A stretch of DNA of 64,000 nt from Phylloscopus collybita (Eukaryota > Chordata > Aves > Passeriformes > Phylloscopidae), in the NCBI GenBank assembly GCA_027886175.1, contig JAJNNQ010000023.1, forward strand, positions 6,899,001 to 6,963,000, given 5' to 3'. Positions 51,201-60,679 of the stretch are shown here, one piece after another; the stretch's first letter is position 1; every line of letters begins with the position of its first letter. The notes under the pieces were generated by a model. That model saw nothing but the letters and a program-made list of their open reading frames with translations. It did not search any database and was not told where the DNA came from. The translations under genes and the position numbers were made by a program.

Positions 51201-52700
51201 CCACCCCCCCCCCGGGTTTGAATGGAGGGCGTGGGACCGCCCCGTGACGTGGCGCTGCGCCATTGGCCCGGGCGGGGCGATGATGTCATCGGCGGGGGGG
51301 GCGCGCTCCGTTCCGGCGCGGCGCGGCCATGGACCGGCGGCGGCGGCGGGGCCCGGGCGAGCAGGTACGGGGGGGACACCGGGGTCTCCGGGGGTCGCGG
51401 CGGCCCGGCCGGACTCGGCCCCGCTCAGCCAGGTCCGGCCCGGCTGGGCTCGTCCCGGCGCGGCGGGAGCCCGCGGCGCTCAGCTCTGCTATTGTCCGGC
51501 GGGCGGGCGGGGTCCACGGCGCTGCCGCGCTCCGGTACCGGGCAGAGGGGCGGCCGAGACCCCCCGCCTTATTCTCCGCCGGGCCGTGGGGCCGGTGCCC
51601 CGCGCGGTTGGGCGAAGGGGTTAACAGGATGCGGAGCGCTGTTTGCCCAGCGCGGGGCACCGGCCCGGCTCACCCCACCCCGCCCCACCGGCGATCGGCG
51701 CCCGTTCGCCTGCGGCTCCGCCGAGCCCCGCGCGGGGATGGCGGTGGCCGGAGCGGTGGTGGTCGCGGCCGGGGCGGTGGCTGCCCGCGGCCCGTCTCGG
51801 GAAGGTGGATCCTCGTCGCGCTGGAGCGGGTCCAGCAGCACCCCGGGGCTGGCCGGAGCTGGGCGCCGGCGGCTGCTGAGTCAGAGCCGCCCGAAATCCC
51901 CGTCCCGCTCATCCCCCGGTGGCCCGGACAGGGAGTCCCGGCTGAGAGCAGCCCGCCCTCCGCCCTGCTGCCCGTCCCTGGGCGGCACACGGCGCTGCCA
52001 CGGGAGCCCCGGAGAGAGGAACTGCCCGGCTCTGCCAGCGCTGGGCACGGGGCTAGCTCCCAGACCGGCTCCGGTGCCCGTAGAACTGCGGGCCGGTGGG
52101 CAGCGACCGCTCGCGGGGCGCTGGACTCGTCCCACGCCCGCCCTGGTTTGACCCCGGCAGCAGCAGCAGTGCAGTATAGATGTTTCCAAGCGCCGAATCT
52201 ATGGATCAGGAAGGCTGTTCCAAAGGGAGTTGGGATCTATAGAGCAGGAGAGCTGTTCTAAAGGGATCGTTAATGGGCTGTGGGGGGAAACTGAGGCACA
52301 GCGTGCGATCTCTGCAGCCAGGACAGGGCTTGCTCTGCAGCCGGGCACGCAGCAAACAAATCTGTTTTGGGCGCAGCTCCCTCGGAAACCGTGGAGCGAC
52401 TCTAGGTGAGGTTTAGCACCGAGGAGGCTCCGTGTGTTTGGGTCTGGGGGTGCAGAGCGAGCCTGGCCTGACCCCCGATCCCCGGGGCAGCCTCCCCAGC
52501 TCCGTGCCCGGGGCTGAGCGGCCGCGGGGCTCCCTCCCCGGCCCCCAGCGCCAGCCCCGCTGCCGCCGGCGTTGTGCTGACCGTGCCGGTCGCTCCCTTT
52601 GTTCGCTGGGTTTTGTCCCGAGCACAAACAGCCGCCGAGGGCCCCCCGAGCCGGCCGGCTGCGGGCTCCGCGCCCCCGGCAGGTAAGGGAGCCGTGGCCG
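51200..52700 (+). promoter_or_regulatory. CDC42EP4: CpG-island promoter of CDC42EP4
   Basis: A dense CpG island begins near 51000. Before the 5' exon lie a CRE-like TGACGT (51245-51250), an inverted CCAAT box ATTGG (51262-51266) and the palindrome GATGATGTCATC (51280-51291), an ATF/CREB-type site. There is no TATA box. The spacing to the proposed exon 1 (donor at 51365) fits a CpG promoter. Confidence 0.65.
51300..51364 (+). other. CDC42EP4: CDC42EP4 5' untranslated exon 1 (5' limit approximate) with upstream ORF
   Basis: The donor CAG|GTACGG at 51365 can be joined to the acceptor CCCTTAG at 56402. CDC42EP genes usually have a non-coding first exon and one coding exon. The exon contains an ATG at 51329 in strong context (GGCCATGG), opening MDRRRRRGPGEQ. 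The first codons of exon 2 (GAG TGA) end it, giving a 13-codon upstream ORF. The transcription start is a guess. Confidence 0.55.
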
Positions 52701-55700
52701 CGCTGTGGGAAGTCTGCCTGCTCACTTCCCGTCCACCCCAGCGAAACCGCAGGAATTCGGAGCCCGGCGCGGGTCGGGAGGTCTGTTCAGCCCCGGTATC
52801 CTGTCGAAGCCCGGCCAGCCCCTGTTGCAGGAGACCAGGGTCAGCGAGGAGATAACCTCTCCCCCCCGGAAACGTCCCCTCCTGGCCCTGCAGAGCCGCG
52901 GGCTGCTTCGTGGCCCCGGAGCTGGAGGATTTATGGCCCTGTGCGTGTTCTGGCGCGTCCTGCCAGTGGTTCCTTGCTGAACTCTGGCTACCTCCTGGCT
53001 GTTGGCAGTCCCTCGGGGAGCGCTTCTCTGCTTTTGGCACTGGCGCTGAGTTCCCAGCCCGGTGCTGCTCCGTGTGCTGGGAGCCCTGGTGAGAGCCGAG
53101 CTTCTCCTCCCTCCCCGTGTGCCGTCTCTCCATGCCCGGCTCTGCTACTCGCTGGCAGTGGCTTTTCCACTTCCAGAGGCTGCTCCGTGCAGCCCAGGGT
53201 TGCCAGGGACAGGACCAGACCTGTCACCGCGCCGGGGTGGGGGCGGTCACCGGGGCGCCGGGGCTGCCCGCACTGACAGGACTGTCTGCCCCCAGGCCCT
53301 GGGAAGACTCACTGGGGAGCCCGACCGAGGGTGTGACAGCGGCTGTGTCCCCTGCTGGGCCGGCGGTGGCAGGGTGTGATCCGGGCCCTGGCTCCAGCTG
53401 CTGTCTGCCAGGCTCCAACATCAAAGGATCAAAGGCTCCCTGAGGGGCAGCGCACCCCAAAGCGGGGCTGAGAGCAGGCGGGGTGACCTCCCTGTCCCGT
53501 GTTCTCCCTGGCCCTGGGCAGCGTGGGGGACCCGACCGGTCGGGCACAGCCCCTGCCCCAGCACCCGGCAGGGCAGGGAGAGCATCCTCTGATCTCGGGG
53601 TGCTGCCTGGGGAGCTCAGCACGGGGAAGCAGGGGAGCTCGTTTGGAGCCGGCTGGGCCGGCCAGGATGCTTTCCCAGTTTGGCTTTCCCAGCCTGTGAG
53701 CGGGAAGAGCTGGGGGCAGGATGCACTTGGCGTCTCTCCTGTGTGCACTCATTCACTGGCCTCCTTCTTTGAGCCACTTTCGCTCTGGTCCCCAGGGGTG
53801 CCTGATGGTGAGGGGTTGAGATAGAGGAGGGCTCCTTGTGGGAAGCCTGCACCATCAGGGCACGTGTGCCTGGCCAGGGCTGTCCCAGTTCTGAGCTGGC
53901 TCCACTGTCCTACAAGCAAACATTCATTTGCAGGGACAATTGTGTCCCTGGGCGCTTCAGGTTCTCACTCCTCAGAGCCCGTGATCCTACAGGGCTCAGA
54001 GGGTAGGTGGGAAGCAGCACAGGGCTGTCAGTACAAGTTATCCCTCTTGTCCTTGACCTGTGTGTGCGGGTCCTGTCCCCTCCCCTTGCCCAAAGCCCCA
54101 CTGGGGCTTGGCTCTGCTCTGGGCTCGCTGCCCCGGGATGGGCAGCGCTGCCAGGTGCCTGTGAAGTCTCTCGGGTTACCAGCAGCTTCCCCTGGTAGGT
54201 GGCTGGAGAGGCAGCGCCAGCGATGCCTCCCTGGCCTGCTTTCCTTTGTGAAAGCGCCGGCAGCGGGAATGTCACAGGATCTGCTCTCCCCAAGCGAGAG
54301 GAGGAGAAAAGGGCTCTGTGTCCGGCGCCCCGGGGCCGGGCTGTGTGGGCAGCAGCGTCCATCTGTGCTGCCATTGCCTCTCAGGGCGAGCTGGGAGTGA
54401 AACACCGAGGGATAGGGGCAGATTTTGGCTGCTGGGATGAGGCTCCATGGGCTGGAGCGTTTAGGGGAGAGGGACATGGTGATGGAGCACTGCTGGCCTG
54501 GCCGGGACCGCTCCAACCTCCCGGTGGCCCCTTTGCCGCGGCTTGCAAAGTATCTCACAAATGCTGAACTTGGCCCCGAAATCTAAATACAAGGGAGGGA
54601 CAGTCCCCAGATGGCCTAAATCAGCAGCACGGTTGCCTGGCCCAGCTGGGGAGCTCGCCGGGAGTGTTTGTTTTATGGAAGACCAAAGGCTGGAGGAATG
54701 CTGGCCTGGAAGGAGACGTTGGAAGAGGAAAGCGTTCGTGCCATGCACACGCTCCCGGGAGATCCCAGAGAGGGAGCGGGGTCCAGCGAGCTGCTCCTCT
54801 GTGTTGGGATGGGCTGAGGGGGGGAGGAATTCCCCTGGCTCCCGGTCTGAGGTGCAGGGAAGGGGATGTGGCTCCTTGGTGGCTTCCCGCAGCTGCTGGG
54901 GATGAACTGGGGGCTCCCCATGTGCCATCATCCCCCTGAGAGGCCCTGGGGGTTCAGGCTGGGCCTCCCTGGGGTGGTGGGATCCTGCACAGGGCTGGAC
55001 AGGGAGCTGGGCCATGTGCCACCAGCGCCGTGCCAGGGGCACTCCTGCCCCGGCCGGGCCCATCCCAGAGCCGCGCACGGCAGGGTTGGGCAACGGGACT
55101 TTGCCCCAGCGTGGGGCCAGAGTCCATCCCGCCCGGACACAGCCTGCCTGAGATGCTGCTGCTCCTGCAGGGGACAGCGGGGTGTCACAGCGTGGCTGTG
55201 GGGAGGGAAGGGGGGGCAGAGGTGTCCCCTCACCGTGCTGGCAGCTGTGGGGTGGGTGCTGTGGCTCCTGGTGCTGTCCAGCCGGGCAGGATGGGGCTGT
55301 GCTGGGACCATCCCTGCCCGTGGGCTGTGGGGCCGGGCTTGCCTCCAGCTACACCCTGGGGCCGGGTGGGCATTGGGAGGGGGAGGTGGCTCCCACCCCA
55401 CGGCTCGCTCCGAGGACACATGTCCGTCCCTTCCCGTGCGTGTCATGGGGCGCGGTGTCGCCGGCGGTGCCTGGAGGGAGGAAGAGGGCGGCCACGAGCC
55501 CTTCCTCCCCGGCAGCCTCTCCCGGGACCACCTGGGGCTGCCTGGCGCCACGGGATGGCAGCGACACCGTCGCTGTCCTTGTCCCCTCCTGCGTGGCTAC
55601 GGGCGCAGGGCTGGACAGGTCGGCTGGTGGCCCCGAGGTGGCCGAGGGAAGGGCTAACGTGCCTGTTCCACTGTGTTCAGGCAGAGCCCTCGTCACTTCT

Positions 55701-56402
55701 GTCACCTCTGAGTCACAGCAGTGACCATGAGACGGCTGGGGAATGGTCAGGCATGGACTCAGCTCCGAGGAGCAGCACTGAGGGCTTTGAGGGGGCTCCA
55801 GGCCAGCAGCAAAGCCGTGTCCCCCGCGTCCCCATCCTGCCAAGCATGGTGGGGTCTCCATCCTGGTCCCCCCGTCCCCCTGCTCGGCTGGTGGTGCCTC
55901 CCGGGGGCTCTACGCCCTCCTCACACACTTCCTGCCGTCTGTTTCCAATTCCTCCTGGCGTCTGCTCCTCCCTGCTTTCTTCCAATTAGGGAAAAAAAAA
56001 AAAAAAGAAATCCCAGGCATCTTCTCAGCGCACAGCTCGCAGAGGCTGGAGCTGCTGTGCCCCGTGCGGGAGGGCTGGGGCTGCACGAGGACGGGACAGG
56101 GGGTGCCCAGGGTGCCCTGCATCTCTTTTGGTGCCCATTCACGTGGGGCACAGAGTCAGGGATCATCCTGAGGGATTTCTGTGCCCGGGTCTTTCTCCTG
56201 AAGTTCTCTGTGCTCCGGGGATGGGTCTGGGGGTGTGGGGAATTCAGGGGGGGTCTGAGGATGGGACGATGATGGAGCCAATTCCCAGGAGAGCCAAGCA
56301 GCTGGTGGGCACAGGGTCACATTTTGCAGCTTGCTGGGATGAAATCTGGTGCCCGCCCACACTCTCCAAAGCCTGACCATGTCCCTCCCTCCTGTCCCTT
56401 AG
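51365..56402 (+). other. CDC42EP4: CDC42EP4 5' UTR intron
   Basis: This 5-kb intron begins in the CpG island and becomes less CpG-rich downstream. It holds a run of A near 55990-56005 and no recognised transposon, RNA or protein gene. Several long ORFs on both strands in the GC-rich half lack any domain or splice logic. Confidence 0.55.
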
Positions 56403-56504
56403 GAGTGACCCAAGCGTGACGCCGGTGGGATCCCGGCTGTGGAGCCCCAGCTGCGAGCAGCAGGCGCGGGAGCCGGCGTGGCACAGCCTCCCCTGGCCGC
56501 CACC

Positions 56505-57446
56505 ATGCCCATCCTCAAGCAGCTCGTGTCCAATTCGGCGCACTCCAAGCGCCGCTCGCGGGCCGACCTGACGGCCGAGATGATCAGCGCGCCCCTGGGG
56601 GACTTCCGCCACACCATGCACGTGGGGCGCGCCGGGGACGCCTTTGGGGACACCTCCTTCCTCACCAGCAAGGCTGGGGAGCCGGTGCCCGAGGTGGGAG
56701 AGGAGCCGGGAGCCTCCAAGCCCAGCCTGCTGTCCCGCCGCTTCCGCAGCAGCAAGCGTTCGCAGTCGGTGACGCGCGGGGACCGGCGGGACATGCTGGG
56801 CTCGCTGCGGGACTCGGCGCTCTTTGTCAAGAATGCCGTGTCCCTGCCCCAGCTCAACGAGAAGGACGTGGACAGGAGCGCGGGGCAGCTGCCCAAGAGC
56901 CTCTCCTCCAGCCCCGTGAAGAAGCTGCCCGAGGAGATGAGCCCTGAAGAGCAGCAGCGCCCGAACGGGGCAGCCGCGGGGCCGCTGAGCCCCGCCTTGG
57001 ATGAGCGCGACTTTGGGGACATCACAGACCTGCCCGTGGTGGTGGCCAAGGGCGGGGCAGGCTTGAAGCACGCCGAGTCCATCATGTCCTTCCACATCGA
57101 CCTGGGGCCCTCCATGCTCGGGGACGTGCTGAGCATCATGGATAAGGATCAGTGGGAGCAGGATGAAGATCCTGAGGCGGAAGAGAGCCGCGAGGAGGAG
57201 GAGGAAGGGGAGCCTGCCCCGCCTGGCTCCCCGCTGGTGGCCGTGGCAGCCCAGCCCAGCCAGAGCCCAGCCCGCGGCGCCGGTGGCCGCAGCCCCAGGG
57301 ACAGCAGTCCGGCATCCAGCTGCACCTCGGGGCCCGAGGAGCGCAGCCCCGTCCCCAGGCCACTGAGCCAGCGGGGAGCAGCCCTGAAACGCCCTGACAA
57401 GGAGTTCTCGTTCGCCGACGAGGATGATGATGAGATCCGGGTATAA
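56505..57446 (+). CDS. CDC42EP4: CDC42 effector protein 4 (BORG4), complete, single coding exon
   Basis: The 313-residue protein starts at the ATG in GCCGCCACCATGC, an ideal Kozak context. CDC42EP/BORG proteins bind GTP-CDC42 and septins and affect actin and cell shape. The basic N-terminus MPILKQLVS...KRRSRADLT is followed by the CRIB motif ISAPLGDFRHTMHVG (about 27-41) and GDAFGDTSFL. Further BORG-homology blocks are SLRDSALFVKNAVSLPQL, KSLSSSPVKK and SIMSFHIDLGPSMLGDVL. The C-terminus EFSFADEDDDEIRV is conserved. Human CDC42EP4 has 356 aa; the difference lies in the variable acidic and Pro/Ser-rich linkers. Exon 2 starts at 56403. The ORF could be read from an upstream ATG at 56439, but homology and Kozak favour 56505. 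Confidence 0.97.
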   Translation: MPILKQLVSNSAHSKRRSRADLTAEMISAPLGDFRHTMHVGRAGDAFGDTSFLTSKAGEPVPEVGEEPGASKPSLLSRRFRSSKRSQSVTRGDRRDMLGSLRDSALFVKNAVSLPQLNEKDVDRSAGQLPKSLSSSPVKKLPEEMSPEEQQRPNGAAAGPLSPALDERDFGDITDLPVVVAKGGAGLKHAESIMSFHIDLGPSMLGDVLSIMDKDQWEQDEDPEAEESREEEEEGEPAPPGSPLVAVAAQPSQSPARGAGGRSPRDSSPASSCTSGPEERSPVPRPLSQRGAALKRPDKEFSFADEDDDEIRV

Positions 57447-58245
57447 AGGCCGAGCCGAGGGTCTGCTCGCACTATGGTTGCTCGAACATAGGGCTGAACA
57501 CCCCAGCTGGTGGCACTGGGGAAGACTGGACTCCTGCCTCGTTCCCTTTCTGTGCTGCAAAAGGACAGCACCCTGCTCCCGGGGCCAGGGGACGTCTGTC
57601 AGCCCCTGGAGAGCTCCAGCACTTCCAGGGAAGGGGAAGCAGACTCGATTTTGGTTCTTTCTGTTGGACTTTGGATATTAGCTCCTTTCTCCTGCTCCCC
57701 CTGCCCGTGTAAAGCGATTTAGGATCCAACAAGACGAGTCTTTGGAGTTTTAGCCCCTTTAGTAATATATATATATATTTTCCACCATACAGTTTTTACT
57801 GTTTTCTGATTTGTACTTACCTTTCTCTACTCTCTTTTGGTATTAACTGAGGCAAGATTTCCCATGAGGAAGAACTTGGCTCTGGAGCTTAGAGGTGGCC
57901 TGGAACTATGGGCAGCTCCAGCTTCCTGGGTTTCTTGGGGACTTTCTGCAGACCAAGAGCCTCCCAGTGCCGTGGCAGGTGCTCGCTCCCCATCCCTCAG
58001 ATGGATGGATGGTTCCATCCCAGATGCTTGACCCTCCAACCAGCCTGGGGGTCGCAGGGATGCTCCCAGCCAGCTCCAGGGATCCTGATGGGTCTGTCCC
58101 CTGCGGGAGGAGCCCCTGGAAGCCGCCGGAGCCTGGGAATTCCGGTGTCCCGGTGTGGCTGGGCAGTGCCGGGAGCAGGCGGCTGGAGCAGGTTTTATAC
58201 CGTGTATGTACAAATGCAAGGAATAAAAGGAAATGGTAGTGACTG
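57447..58245 (+). other. CDC42EP4: CDC42EP4 3' UTR
   Basis: About 800 bases from the TAA stop to just past the AATAAA at 58222-58227. It includes a (TA)n run at 57767-57778 and T-rich sequence, less GC-rich than the coding exon. Downstream GT-rich sequence supports cleavage near 58245. Confidence 0.7.
58222..58227 (+). terminator. CDC42EP4: Poly(A) signal AATAAA of CDC42EP4
   Basis: Canonical hexamer in GCAAGGAATAAAAGG, about 780 bases after the stop codon, with TGGTAGTGACTGCAGTGT downstream. Confidence 0.75.
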
Positions 58246-58249
58246 CAGT

Positions 58250-60679
58250 GTCAGAGTTCCTGAGGGGTGAAACACACGGGGGGGGCCTCCTGCCCAAGCA
58301 GGACTGGTGTCTCTGTGCTGCCCCCACCTTCCCTGCCCATCCCTGGCCGCAGTTGGGGCACCTGCCGTGGCTGAGCTTTCTCTGCCCGCTGCCTGAGGAA
58401 GCGGGAGAGCTCCTGCTGGCCGGATCTGGCTCGGGGCTGGGACCCTGGGGCCAGGCGCCTCCTGCCAAGGGCCGGCTCTGCCAAGGCTCCCCTCTCCTCC
58501 CCCAGCCCTGCTCCCTCCAGCCGGGGAGGCGGGGACGGTGCTGGGGGGGCAGGACAGGCTGTCCCTGCTCCCACGGGCCGGGGGCCAAGGGCTGCCCTGG
58601 GGGTTCCTGGCCCCGTGGGGCTGCCGTGGCCCTGGATGATCCTGGGGCAGGCCAGGTCGTTCCCATCCCACAGCCAGCTTCCCACAGCTCGGCCAGTGGG
58701 GAAATGGGGGCTCTGCCAGTGCTGGGAATGACTTCCTTCTCCAGCCTCTTGGATGGAGCTGGGCTGAGATGGGGCAAAGTGCCAGGAATGGCCCCACAGC
58801 CTTTCCCTGAGCACTGGCCAGGCTCTGACTGGAGAGAGGGAATGATTTATCCCCCTAAACATCTCCCAGCCCTGGGAGGGGCTGGATGCCCCTGTCCGCC
58901 CAAATTGATCTCCCTGCAGAAGCCAGGGGAGCGAGCAAATGCTGTGCCACACTGGGGACACAATGGGGTCCTGTCCTGTCACCCTGGGCAGGGGACATTG
59001 GGCCATTGTCTGGGACAGGGAGAACAACAGCAGCTGCAGCTGGAGACTCTGAGCTCACCAGGCTGCCTCTGCCCCGGTCACCGTGCCCCTCTGCCCTCTG
59101 CCAGGGTCCCGTGTCCCACCCCCTGAGCCAATGATCCTGGTCACTGTCACCTGGGAGGTCACCAGGCTGCTGGGGGACAGCTGGCTCCTCTTGTCCCTCA
59201 GGGCTGCCGTGGCACGAAGCAGTGAGGTTTGCTCCCTGGGGTTTGGCCCCGTTGTTCCCCGGGGCTGTGGAGCGGGGAGGAGCCCTGGGGTGACACTTTA
59301 CGGGCCGCCTGCCACTGTCACTTGGCCGCCCTGATCTTTGTGACGCCTGTCAGCTCCAGGCTTGGGCTCGGCAGCGCCTCGGTGCCGCGAGCTGATGGGG
59401 CAGAAACAGCGTGTGCGGGGCTGCCGAGCACGGCCGGGACACGGCCCCGCTGCACGGGACAGGGCGTGGCCCTGGGACCCCGGCAGGGAGCGGGGACAGG
59501 GACAGTGCCAGGTGTCCTGGGCTAGGGTGGAGTGACACCAGCGCCGCCAGTGTCTGGCCAGTGCCGGCCACAGGGAGCTCAGCTGCAGCCCCAGCCTCCC
59601 CAAACCCCTCGGTGGGCACAGTGACATCTGTCACATCCCCGGGGTGGCACCTGGGCTGTCCCACAGGGCTGCCGGGTGGGCGGTGGGTGCCCAGCACCCT
59701 GCAGCACCCACGGGCAGCGCCGTGGCAGTGCTGGTCCAGTGGTTTGATGGCAAGTGACAGAATGGGAGCAGGGCTCCATGGGCCGTGGCAGCCCACGGCG
59801 CCCCGGGCGCTGAGCGTGGCCGCGGGAGCCGCGTGATGGAGCAGGGATGGAGCTTTGGGATAAATCCAGGGGCTCTGGGGCTGCACCAGCCATGGAGCCC
59901 CGGTCATGGCCAGGATGTGCCACCGGAGCCTGGCACCCATGAAAGCCCCAAAGCAGGGGTGCAAAGGGGCATCTGGGCAGCCCAGTGGAAGTGTCCCTGC
60001 CTGTAGATGGAACAAGAAGGGTTTCAAGGAGCATTCCACAAGAGACTATTCCATGATTCTGTCATTTGTTGGGGTGCAGGGTGTGACTCCTTCCAGGGAT
60101 GTGGGTCTGTCCTGCCAGGCGCTGGAGAGCAGGCCTGGGGTGGTGCTCACAGTGCTCACAGAGCCCGGCAAAACACACCCAGCACCCATTCCCATTGAGC
60201 TGGGAATGCTCAGTCCCAGCACTCCGGCTCTATCTGCCTCCATTTAAGGCCTTGAAGTGAGGGGTTAACCCAGCTCAGAGCCAGCCCCAGCCGCATTTTC
60301 TGGAGGAGAAGCAGATGTGGGAGCGGGGAGGCTGCGAGGGGCTGGCTGGGGCCCGGGGCTGAGCTCCCCGGCTGCGGCACCAGGCAATCAGGGCTGCAAA
60401 TTGGGATCAGATGTGGGCAACTTCCCCCTCTAAATGCAGCACTCCAGGGCTGCTTGGGCTGGTTCTGCTCTGCCTGGGGAGGAGGAGGAGGTGGAGGGTT
60501 TTGCAGTGTTCTGGAGTGTTGCTGGGGCCTGGGGTGGCTGCAGGGACCCCCAGAGCGTGGTGCTCCCCTAGGAGAGCTGTGTTTTCCTTGGGGAGTGCTC
60601 CTGCCAGCCCCGGGAGCTCTGCTGCCCTGCCTCTTCCCCTGCCTGTGCCAGGCTGGAGTGGGCTCTTCCTGGAGCAGGG
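58250..60679. other. CDC42EP4-CPSF4L intergenic interval
   Basis: GC-rich, with no recognised gene. A possible decayed CR1 end is at 59996-60064 (sense: TGTCCCTGCC, then TTCCATGATTCTG). The CPSF4L promoter and 5' UTR must lie near 60,250-60,680. I see no TATA box or CpG island there, which fits a tissue-restricted gene. Confidence 0.5.
59996..60064 (+). mobile_element. Possible CR1 LINE 3' end, strongly decayed
   Basis: The order TGTCCCTGCC, TGGAACAAGAAGG, CCACAAGAGACTATTCCATGATTCTG resembles the last 70 bases of CR1 in sense orientation, with many changes. Confidence 0.45.
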
